From Bacteroidota bacterium (GTDB taxonomy: Bacteria; Bacteroidota; Bacteroidia; Chitinophagales; Chitinophagaceae), in assembly GCA_023427575.1 (NCBI GenBank), contig JAEZAY010000148.1, forward strand, positions 1 through 5,140: DNA of 5,140 nt. The letters are read 5' to 3'. This document shows positions 1 through 5,140 of the stretch, piece by piece. Within the stretch, counting starts at the first letter, position 1; every line of letters begins with the position of its first letter. The notes beneath the pieces were generated by a model, which did not search any database, had not been told where the DNA came from, and saw nothing but the letters and a program-made list of their open reading frames with translations. The translations under genes were made by a program, and so were the position numbers.

Positions 1-947
1 AGATGGTAAACGGCAGGGAAATCAGGCGCTCCTTTTCAATCTGCAGCAGTCCGGCCGACAAAGAACTGAGAGTGGCGGTTAATCAGATTCCCGGGGGCCG
101 GTTTTACGGGTTTGCCAATACAAAACTCAAAGCCGGCGAAACCATCGAAGTCCTGCCTCCATCCGCTCGCTTTGGCACTCCTTAAAATCCAAAAAATCGC
201 CATCATTATCTGGCCATCGCCGCGGGCAGTGGTATTACACCCATCATCTCCCTGATCAAAACAATTCTTGCCGAAGAACCGCAAAGTAAATTCACCCTTC
301 TTTTTGGGAACCGCACAAAATCATCGATCATATTCCGCGAAGAGCTGGAGGGCCTGAAAAACCGCTATATGAACCGGCTGGTGATTCATCATATTCTTAG
401 CCGCGAAAATATGGATGCCGCTATTTACAGCGGCAGAATTGATGGCGAAAAGCTGGATCAGTTTAACGATAAACTGGTTCAGTTCAGGCGGATGGATCAT
501 ATCTTTTTATGTGGTCCGCCGGAGATGATCTTTGCCGCAAAAGACTGGCTGACCGATAAAGAGATTGCCCCCGATAAAATCCATTTTGAACTTTTTCTGA
601 CCCCGGGAAAATCAGTTAAACCAGAATCTGAGGCCAGTGCCGGCTCAGAACCCGATTCGGAAAAAACGGCAGCAGTAACAGTGAATCTGGATGGAAACAG
701 GGTTGAAATATTAATTCCCTATAACGGCGAATCCATCCTCGACGCCGCGCTAAAACAGGGCCTCGACCTGCCCTTTGCCTGCAAGGGTGGCGTCTGCGCA
801 ACCTGTAAAGCCAGGCTGGTTCAGGGCGAAGTAACAATGGATTCAAATTATTCGCTGGAAGCCGATGAGCTTAAAAATGGTTTCATACTCACCTGCCAGT
901 CGCACCCCCGCTCAGAAAAGGTGCTGGTAGACTTTGACCTTCGCTGA
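1..947 (+). pseudogene. paaE: Phenylacetyl-CoA epoxidase reductase subunit PaaE, 5'-truncated by the window and interrupted by an in-frame stop
   Basis: PaaE is the NADPH-dependent FAD/2Fe-2S reductase that feeds electrons to the PaaABC monooxygenase in the cytoplasm. The reading frame is open from base 3 to the stop at 945-947 except for one TAA at 183-185. Domains in order: the end of the FAD domain with RRSFSICSSP (about bases 24-53); the NAD(P) domain with AAGSGITP (219-242), FGNR (303-314) and LCGPPEM (507-527); then a plant-type ferredoxin domain with cysteine codons at 780, 795, 804 and 894 (C-x4-C-x2-C...C). The family is about 350 residues; roughly the first 40 lie before the window. 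The frame is unchanged on both sides of the TAA, and family-like sequence resumes at once (NPKNRHHYLAIAAG), so one TTA-to-TAA change explains it. An ATG at 369 lies inside the NAD domain and would give only a 192-residue C-terminal piece, which is unlikely to be the native product. The identity is secure. Whether the gene is truly broken or carries a sequencing error cannot be decided here. Confidence 0.85.
183..185 (+). other. In-frame TAA stop inside paaE
   Basis: The codons around it read ACT CCT TAA AAT CCA AAA AAT, giving T-P-stop-N-P-K-N. PaaE relatives, as remembered, usually have T-P-L-N-P here, so a TTA leucine codon changed by one base is the simplest origin. Recoding is unlikely, because paaB and paaC both end with TAA exactly where their families end. 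Confidence 0.85.
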
Positions 948-959
948 TCTGCCGGATTG

Positions 960-2393
960 CTACCAGACAAAAGTATAAACGGCATTTCCCGCCAACGTGA
1001 AGGAGAACTGCTGAGATCCAGCCATTACTGAAATGGCTTTGTTCCCACTGTTCTCATTCAGTACTATCAATACTTTTTTACCATCGGGATTTAAAAATGC
1101 CACATTATGGATTTGATCCGCAGCCAGATTATTTGATTCTATCCTTTTTGCACCCGGCATTATAAAACGGCCGGCATGACCGATGGCATAATACTCCTCG
1201 TTGCGAATCACGGAACCGGTACTTGTAACGGTAACCACCCCCCGACAATTGGAACAACCGTTGTTCCGGGGGCCATCATTTTCATCCAGTGCTAGGTTCC
1301 AGAATAGCGCGTTCTTACTATAATTACGGGTTGTTCCGATAATGATGTTTTTAAGATACCAGGGAAGATTATCGCGAAATAAAGGAGCCCAGCGGCCGCC
1401 CGAAATCTCGGTAAAATAAAGCGCCTTTTCCGGATGCTGATCATACAATGTTTTCATAGCGCTTACATTACCCGCATAAGCGTGAAAAGCTGTCCCATCT
1501 ATGTATCGGGCGGCTGCAGGATAATTCAGAACACTGTCGCCATAATCCGGGCGATCCCAGTTGTGATCATACGCGATGATTTTAGTCCGGAGATTATTTT
1601 CTTCAAGCATTGGTCCCAAAAAATCACCAATAAAAACCCTTTGCCCGGAAGCATACATAAGCATGCTGGGGTAGGATACCGTGCTATGAAGGGGTTCATT
1701 TTGCACAGTGATGGCGTTTATAACGATTCCCTCTTCTTTCATTGACTTGATATACTGAACTAAATACCTCGCGTAAGCAGGATAATACTCCGGCTTTAAT
1801 TGCCCGCCGTTTAAACTGTTACTGGTTTTCATCCAGGCGGGGGCCGACCAGGGGCTGGCCATAATTTGAAGCTGCGGGTTTATTTCCAAAATCTTTTTTA
1901 AGAGGGGAATCAGATCTTCCCGGTCTTTTTCAAGTGAAAACTCCTTCATCAGAGTATCACCGGGGCTGGAATGATACGTATAATTTCCCGTAGAAAAATC
2001 TGAGGCCCCAATGGTAATCCGCAAATAGTCGATCCCTATGCCCTGTTTTGTAAACAATTGTTTTAATAGTTCCTCTCTTGCGGCGGCGGACAGGTTTCGG
2101 TTTATTACATAGGATGAAGAGCCGGTGAGTGCTGCGCCAAAACCATCCATTGTTTGATAACTGATTCCGGAATTTACCGTAATCCGGGGAGCCGATCCCG
2201 TTTCAACCCCAAAAGGAATACTGTCTTTTCTGGATAATAGCGAGGTTTTATCGCCCTTCGTTTCCCATACCGCAATGGCATTTGCCGGAGTAGGCGGATC
2301 AGGCCGGGGCCCCGGATCAGAGCCTGATTTTTTGCATTGCAGCCCGGTAATCACCAGGATCAGAAGCCATGAAGCACAAATCGTTGTTCTCAT
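960..2393 (-). CDS. GH30-family glycoside hydrolase, predicted lipoprotein (probable beta-glucanase or glucosidase, GH30_3-like)
   Basis: This is a secreted retaining glycosidase with a (beta/alpha)8 barrel and a C-terminal beta domain. The ATG at 2393 gives 477 residues. It opens with MRTTICASWLLILVITGLQ followed by Cys20, a signal peptidase II-like signal, then KKSG and a proline-rich tether (about 24-38), suggesting membrane anchoring. Family marks are DGFGAALTGSS (83-93), LRITIGASDFS (124-134), SPWSAPAWM (180-188), QNEP with the acid/base Glu233 (codon 1697-1695), DHNWD (276-280), FTEISGG with the nucleophile Glu329 (codon 1409-1407), and GCSNCRG (379-385). Both catalytic residues are present and the length is normal. 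A TTG start at 2411 would add six residues, but it lies within the likely -7 promoter box, so ATG is preferred. The pattern resembles Bacteroidota GH30_3 enzymes, some of which are beta-1,6-glucanases (for example BT3312). The substrate is inferred, and no SusC/SusD or other carbohydrate gene is next to it. It ends convergently 12 bases from paaE. Confidence 0.9.
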   Translation of the reverse strand: MRTTICASWLLILVITGLQCKKSGSDPGPRPDPPTPANAIAVWETKGDKTSLLSRKDSIPFGVETGSAPRITVNSGISYQTMDGFGAALTGSSSYVINRNLSAAAREELLKQLFTKQGIGIDYLRITIGASDFSTGNYTYHSSPGDTLMKEFSLEKDREDLIPLLKKILEINPQLQIMASPWSAPAWMKTSNSLNGGQLKPEYYPAYARYLVQYIKSMKEEGIVINAITVQNEPLHSTVSYPSMLMYASGQRVFIGDFLGPMLEENNLRTKIIAYDHNWDRPDYGDSVLNYPAAARYIDGTAFHAYAGNVSAMKTLYDQHPEKALYFTEISGGRWAPLFRDNLPWYLKNIIIGTTRNYSKNALFWNLALDENDGPRNNGCSNCRGVVTVTSTGSVIRNEEYYAIGHAGRFIMPGAKRIESNNLAADQIHNVAFLNPDGKKVLIVLNENSGNKAISVMAGSQQFSFTLAGNAVYTFVW

Positions 2394-2408
2394 AATCACT
2401 ATTGGGTT

Positions 2409-2440
2409 CAAAACTAATCATTGATAAATGGAAGCTGAAA
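2409..2440 (-). promoter_or_regulatory. Putative promoter of the GH30 gene (Bacteroidota type)
   Basis: On the - strand, bases 2416-2409 read TAGTTTTG, an exact match to the -7 consensus TAnnTTTG. About 20 bases upstream, 2440-2437 reads TTTC, one base off the -33 element TTTG. The leader to the ATG at 2393 would be only about 10 bases. This rests on a consensus match alone. Confidence 0.45.
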
Positions 2441-2589
2441 TAAACCCGGATCCCTGATCGCCGGAATATTTTTTCTGACCAGGCAGCATTAGACTACCTT
2501 ACTCTTATTAAAACAAATCGAGAGCTTTTACATTCTCTAAAAAAGATCCGGTTCCTCATTAATAAAATACTGGATGCAAAACTTAACAA

Positions 2590-2603
2590 CTAACGGCTGT
2601 TAG
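2590..2603. promoter_or_regulatory. Putative PaaR-like operator upstream of paaA
   Basis: The bases read CTAAC-GGCT-GTTAG, a perfect 5-bp inverted repeat with a 4-bp spacer. From memory, the TetR-family phenylacetate repressor PaaR of Thermus thermophilus binds CNAACGNNCGTTNG; this site fits all but one fixed position (T at 2598 in place of C). It overlaps the putative -33 element of the paaA promoter, where a bound repressor would block polymerase. No regulator gene lies in the window, so the partner is inferred. Confidence 0.5.
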
Positions 2604-2612
2604 CGACAGCCG
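2594..2612. repeat. 7-bp perfect inverted repeat (hairpin or operator) upstream of paaA
   Basis: CGGCTGT at 2594-2600 is the reverse complement of ACAGCCG at 2606-2612, separated by TAGCG. It overlaps the putative operator and is followed on the + strand by ATTTTCATT. As RNA it would resemble a weak intrinsic terminator, but no + strand gene ends nearby, since the stretch before it is the antisense of GH30. A regulatory role is therefore more likely than termination. Confidence 0.5.
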
Positions 2613-2628
2613 ATTTTCATTATCTTTG
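2600..2628 (+). promoter_or_regulatory. Putative paaABCD promoter (Bacteroidota type)
   Basis: TATCTTTG at 2621-2628 matches the -7 consensus TAnnTTTG exactly. TTAG at 2600-2603, 17 bases upstream, is one base off the -33 element TTTG. Transcription would begin near 2634, leaving a leader of about 18 bases before the paaA ATG at 2652. It is the only exact -7 match I found on this strand in the gap. Confidence 0.55.
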
Positions 2629-2651
2629 AAAATACCAGATTTATCAAAGCG

Positions 2652-3590
2652 ATGGACAGCAGAGAACTTATTTTTCAACAAAAGATTGATGAAGAAATCC
2701 GGATTGAGCCGCGTGACTGGATGCCGGATAAATACCGCGAAACCCTGATCCGTCAGATAAGTCAGCATGCGCATTCCGAAATTGTAGGGATGCTTCCTGA
2801 AGGAAACTGGATTACCCGGGCACCTACTTTGAAAAGAAAGGCCACATTGATCGCGAAAGTGCAGGATGAGGCCGGTCATGGCCTGTATCTCTATTCCGCA
2901 GCCGAAACATTGGGCATTTCGCGGGAAGAAATGATTTCGCAGTTGTTATCCGGAAAAGCCAAATATTCTTCCATTTTTAATTATCCCACGCTTAGCTGGG
3001 CCGATATTGGCGCCATTGGCTGGCTGGTAGACGGAGCAGCCATTATGAATCAGGTGCCTTTATGCCGGGCTTCGTATGGACCATATGCGCGGGCCATGGT
3101 TAGAATTTGCAAGGAAGAAAGTTTTCATCAGCGCCAGGGATTTGAAATCCTGTTGATTTTAAGCCGTGGCTCCCAGGCCCAGAAAAGGCTTTGCCAGGAT
3201 GCCATTAACCGTTGGTGGTGGCCATCCGTGATGATGTTTGGACCCAATGATGATGCATCACCGCACAGTGCCCAAAGCATGAAATGGAAAATTAAACGTT
3301 TCACAAATGATGAGCTCCGGCAAAAGTTCGTCGATATCTGTGCAGAACAGGTGAAACTTCTGGGAATGACCCTTCCCGATCCGGAATTACGGTTTAATCC
3401 GGAAAGGCAGCATTATGATTTTGGCGCGATTGACTGGGAGGAATTCTGGAATGTAATCCGGGGAAATGGCCCCTGCAACAAGGAGCGCCTTTCAGCCCGC
3501 CAGGAAGCCCATGAAAATGGACGCTGGGTAAGGGAAGCCGCCCTGGCCTTTGCTGAGAAAAGGAAATCGAGGGCAGGTAAAGCTGCCTGA
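2652..3590 (+). CDS. paaA: Phenylacetyl-CoA epoxidase catalytic subunit PaaA (1,2-phenylacetyl-CoA epoxidase subunit A)
   Basis: PaaA is the di-iron oxygenase subunit that inserts one oxygen atom into the aromatic ring of phenylacetyl-CoA, giving the 1,2-epoxide. The 312 residues match the family length of about 310. Visible family features are [13 protein letters not shown] (41-53, with Glu43 a likely iron ligand), [20 protein letters not shown] (69-88, with the E-x-x-H pair Glu73 and His76), [11 protein letters not shown] (124-134), the second E-x-x-H pair in [12 protein letters not shown] (Glu156 and His159), and [12 protein letters not shown] (187-198). All expected metal-ligand motifs are present, so the subunit looks functional. 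The ATG at 2652 gives the usual N-terminus. No Shine-Dalgarno sequence is seen, which is normal for Bacteroidota. It is the first gene of the four-gene run, and paaB starts 19 bases after its stop. Confidence 0.97.
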   Translation: MDSRELIFQQKIDEEIRIEPRDWMPDKYRETLIRQISQHAHSEIVGMLPEGNWITRAPTLKRKATLIAKVQDEAGHGLYLYSAAETLGISREEMISQLLSGKAKYSSIFNYPTLSWADIGAIGWLVDGAAIMNQVPLCRASYGPYARAMVRICKEESFHQRQGFEILLILSRGSQAQKRLCQDAINRWWWPSVMMFGPNDDASPHSAQSMKWKIKRFTNDELRQKFVDICAEQVKLLGMTLPDPELRFNPERQHYDFGAIDWEEFWNVIRGNGPCNKERLSARQEAHENGRWVREAALAFAEKRKSRAGKAA

Positions 3591-3609
3591 ACCGCTTAAC
3601 TTAATTTGT

Positions 3610-3900
3610 ATGGATCAAAATACTGAATGGCCGCTGTGGGAGGTTTTTATTCGAAGCCGTCAGGGCCTCGATCATAAACATGCTGGCAGTTTGCATGCCG
3701 CTGATGCGGCGATGGCGCTGGAAAATGCCCGGGATGTTTATACCCGCCGGATGGAAGGTATCAGTATCTGGGTGGTAGAAAGCAAATATATCCATGCCTC
3801 CAGCCCCGATGAAGCCGAATCTTTTTTTGAACCGGCCAATGATAAAATTTACCGGCATCCCACGTTTTACGATCTGCCCGAAGACCTAAAACATATCTAA
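3610..3900 (+). CDS. paaB: Phenylacetyl-CoA epoxidase subunit PaaB
   Basis: PaaB is a small non-catalytic subunit of the phenylacetyl-CoA epoxidase. It is thought to bridge the PaaA-PaaC pairs and may help the reductase dock. The protein is 96 residues, close to the roughly 95 of E. coli PaaB. It begins MDQNTEWPLWEVFIRSRQGL, followed by the family-typical HKHAGSLHAADAAMALENAR (residues 23-42), YTRRMEGISIWVV (44-56), and a C-terminus containing DKIYRHPTFYDLPE. The frame is open from further upstream (ATG at 3550), but that would add 20 residues overlapping the end of paaA and foreign to the family, so 3610 is chosen. The paaC ATG follows after 8 bases, consistent with one transcript. Confidence 0.95.
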   Translation: MDQNTEWPLWEVFIRSRQGLDHKHAGSLHAADAAMALENARDVYTRRMEGISIWVVESKYIHASSPDEAESFFEPANDKIYRHPTFYDLPEDLKHI

Positions 3901-3908
3901 TCCTGATC

Positions 3909-4691
3909 ATGGATAAAATTCAGGCATACAGCGAATATTTATTGCATCTGGCCGATAATTCCCTGATCCTGGGACATCGTAACAGCGAGTGGACCGGCCA
4001 TGGACCTATTCTGGAACAGGATATCGCTCTTTCCAATATTGCACTGGACCTGATTGGACAGGCAAGGCATTTTTACCAATATGCCGCCGACTTAATTGGT
4101 ACCGAAACAGGTATAGATACCGATGAAGATAAACTTGCCTATTTACGCGACGGCCATGATTTCAAAAACTGTCTTTTAGTAGAACAGCCGAATGGCCATT
4201 GGGGAAACACCGTATTACGGCAATTTTTGTTCAGCTCCTATCAATATTTGCTATATCAGCAATTATTGGGCAGCAAGGATAAAACGATTGCGGCTATTGC
4301 CGAAAAATCGTTGAAAGAAATTACCTATCACCTGCGATGGAGCAGCGAGTGGGTTATCCGCCTGGGCGATGGAACAGAAGAAAGTCATGAAAAAATGAAG
4401 AACGCTCTTACGACCTTATGGAGGTTCACGGATGAACTGTTTGCCCCTGCTTCTTATGAAATAGCGGTTGAAGCGGCCGGAATTGGGATCAGCCCAATTG
4501 ATTTGAAAGCGAAATGGATGGAAATGGTTCAGCAGATCCTTACAGAAGCGCTATTATTTCAATACCTTGAAACCATAGATCCCCGTTCGGCGCTGACCGG
4601 GGGTAAAACCGGGATCCATACAGAACATCTGGGATATATTCTTTCAGAAATGCAGTTTTTGCAAAGGGCCTATCCGGGTTGCGAATGGTAA
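3909..4691 (+). CDS. paaC: Phenylacetyl-CoA epoxidase subunit PaaC
   Basis: PaaC is the ferritin-like partner of PaaA. It has the same four-helix fold but is considered a structural, non-catalytic subunit of the epoxidase. The 260 residues compare with about 250 in E. coli. Family segments are DNSLILGHRNSEWTGHGPILEQDIALSN (16-43), LDLIGQARHFYQYAADL (46-62), DFKNCLLVEQPNGHWGNTVLRQF (84-106), KEITYHLRWSSEWVIRLGDGTEESH (136-160) and the C-terminal HTEHLGYILSEMQFLQRAYPG (237-257). The protein ends in the family-like GCEW directly before TAA. It starts 8 bases after paaB, and the paaD ATG comes one base after its stop, so translational coupling is likely. It looks complete and undamaged. Confidence 0.96.
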   Translation: MDKIQAYSEYLLHLADNSLILGHRNSEWTGHGPILEQDIALSNIALDLIGQARHFYQYAADLIGTETGIDTDEDKLAYLRDGHDFKNCLLVEQPNGHWGNTVLRQFLFSSYQYLLYQQLLGSKDKTIAAIAEKSLKEITYHLRWSSEWVIRLGDGTEESHEKMKNALTTLWRFTDELFAPASYEIAVEAAGIGISPIDLKAKWMEMVQQILTEALLFQYLETIDPRSALTGGKTGIHTEHLGYILSEMQFLQRAYPGCEW

Positions 4692-4699
4692 AATGGTAA
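4684..4699 (+). repeat. 8-bp tandem duplication across the paaC stop and paaD start
   Basis: AATGGTAA occurs twice back to back (4684-4691 and 4692-4699). The first copy holds the last paaC codon and its TAA; the second holds the paaD ATG and second codon. It may be a small slippage duplication or chance. Confidence 0.7.
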
Positions 4700-5140
4700 A
4701 CAAGATAAAACATATCGATTCGGCACTGATCCCTGAAATCCGCACCCTTCTGGGCAGGATCAACGATCCGGAAATTCCGGTGCTTAGTATAACTGATCTG
4801 GGTATTCTCCGGGATGTACTTATTGATTATTCCGGTGAAAATCCGCAACTGGTGGTGAAGATAACTCCAACCTATTCAGGCTGCCCCGCAATGAACGTGA
4901 TTAGCATGCAGATCCGGATGAGCCTGCTTGAACACGGATATGACAATGTGAGAATTGAAACGGTTTTATCACCTGCATGGACAAGCGACTGGATGAGCGC
5001 GGAAGGAAAAGATAAATTGAAATCCTATGGGATCGCAGCGCCCAATCCTACCCAAACCGTTTGTCATATGGATTTGTTCCGGATGGATGAAGCTGTTCAA
5101 TGCCCCTTGTGCAACAGCTACAATACCAGCCTGGTAAGCC
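4693..5140 (+). CDS. paaD: Phenylacetate degradation accessory protein PaaD (MIP18/DUF59 family), 3' end outside the window
   Basis: PaaD is encoded with the epoxidase and is thought to act in Fe-S or metal-centre maturation of the complex rather than in catalysis. From the ATG at 4693, 149 residues are visible without a stop. The MIP18/DUF59 domain is clear: INDPEIPVLSITDLGILRDV (23-42) with the DPEIP motif, then TPTYSGCPAMNVI (58-70) with the conserved Cys64, and LSPAWTSDWMSAEGKDKLKSYGIAAP (92-117). A zinc-finger-like C-terminal part begins with CPLC at 137-140; the second cysteine pair expected in the family would lie past the window edge. PaaD proteins are about 160-170 residues, so perhaps 15-25 are missing. 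Only one base separates the ATG from the paaC stop. No internal damage is visible. Confidence 0.93.
   Translation, partial: MVNKIKHIDSALIPEIRTLLGRINDPEIPVLSITDLGILRDVLIDYSGENPQLVVKITPTYSGCPAMNVISMQIRMSLLEHGYDNVRIETVLSPAWTSDWMSAEGKDKLKSYGIAAPNPTQTVCHMDLFRMDEAVQCPLCNSYNTSLVS

Noticed and set aside
183..185. Recoding of TAA or an alternative genetic code in paaE
   Set aside because: TAA acts as the true terminator of paaB and paaC at the expected family ends, so no recoding is indicated.
36..284. 82-codon open frame on the - strand over paaE
   Set aside because: It is antisense to clearly conserved PaaE sequence and has no recognisable motif; a chance frame.
616..846. 76-codon open frame on the - strand over the paaE ferredoxin domain
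   Set aside because: Arginine-rich shadow of the conserved cysteine-motif region on the + strand.
948..959. A terminator between the convergent paaE and GH30 stops
   Set aside because: The 12-base gap and its flanks show no stem-loop with a T run.
1434..1745. 103-codon open frame on the + strand
   Set aside because: It lies wholly within the GH30 gene, opposite the catalytic region, with no family resemblance.
948..2651. Insertion sequence or transposon explaining the GH30 insertion
   Set aside because: No transposase, terminal inverted repeats or target duplication could be seen at the boundaries.
2583..2879. 98-codon open frame on the - strand over the paaA start and promoter
   Set aside because: It covers the paaA N-terminal region and its control elements in antisense; no support as a gene.
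3550..3609. Upstream ATG extension of paaB overlapping paaA
   Set aside because: It would add 20 residues not seen in the PaaB family; the ATG at 3610 gives the standard length.
3601..3858. 85-codon open frame on the - strand over paaB
   Set aside because: It is antisense to well-conserved PaaB sequence; a shadow frame.
4540..4848. 102-codon open frame on the - strand
   Set aside because: It is antisense to the paaC-paaD junction, where both + strand proteins are recognisable.

Overview
The window looks like chromosomal DNA of a Bacteroidota, probably of the Chitinophagaceae/Sphingobacteriales type. This is inferred from three things: start codons without recognisable Shine-Dalgarno sequences, two good matches to the Bacteroidota promoter element TAnnTTTG in the one sizeable intergenic gap, and the character of the proteins. 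No taxonomic search could be run.

Layout: (1) bases 1-947, + strand, the 3' part of paaE, the reductase of the phenylacetyl-CoA epoxidase. It is cut by the window edge and interrupted by an in-frame TAA at 183-185. (2) Bases 960-2393, - strand, an orphan lipoprotein-type glycoside hydrolase of family GH30, convergent with paaE and only 12 bases from its stop. (3) Bases 2394-2651, a divergent control region with a promoter facing each way and overlapping inverted repeats, one close to the operator remembered for the TetR-type phenylacetate repressor PaaR. (4) Bases 2652-5140, + strand, a tight operon paaA-paaB-paaC-paaD; paaD runs off the end.

PaaA (catalytic di-iron subunit), PaaC (ferritin-like scaffold) and PaaB form the monooxygenase that epoxidises the ring of phenylacetyl-CoA. 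PaaE passes electrons from NADPH through FAD and a 2Fe-2S centre to that di-iron site. PaaD is a MIP18/DUF59-type accessory protein thought to help Fe-S maturation. This is the second step of aerobic phenylacetate catabolism. The CoA ligase and the later genes (paaG, H, J, Z) are not in the window.

No new kind of system was found. The points that deserve a second look are the broken paaE beside an otherwise intact operon, the GH30 gene separating paaE from paaABCD, and the putative PaaR-like operator overlapping the paaA promoter.
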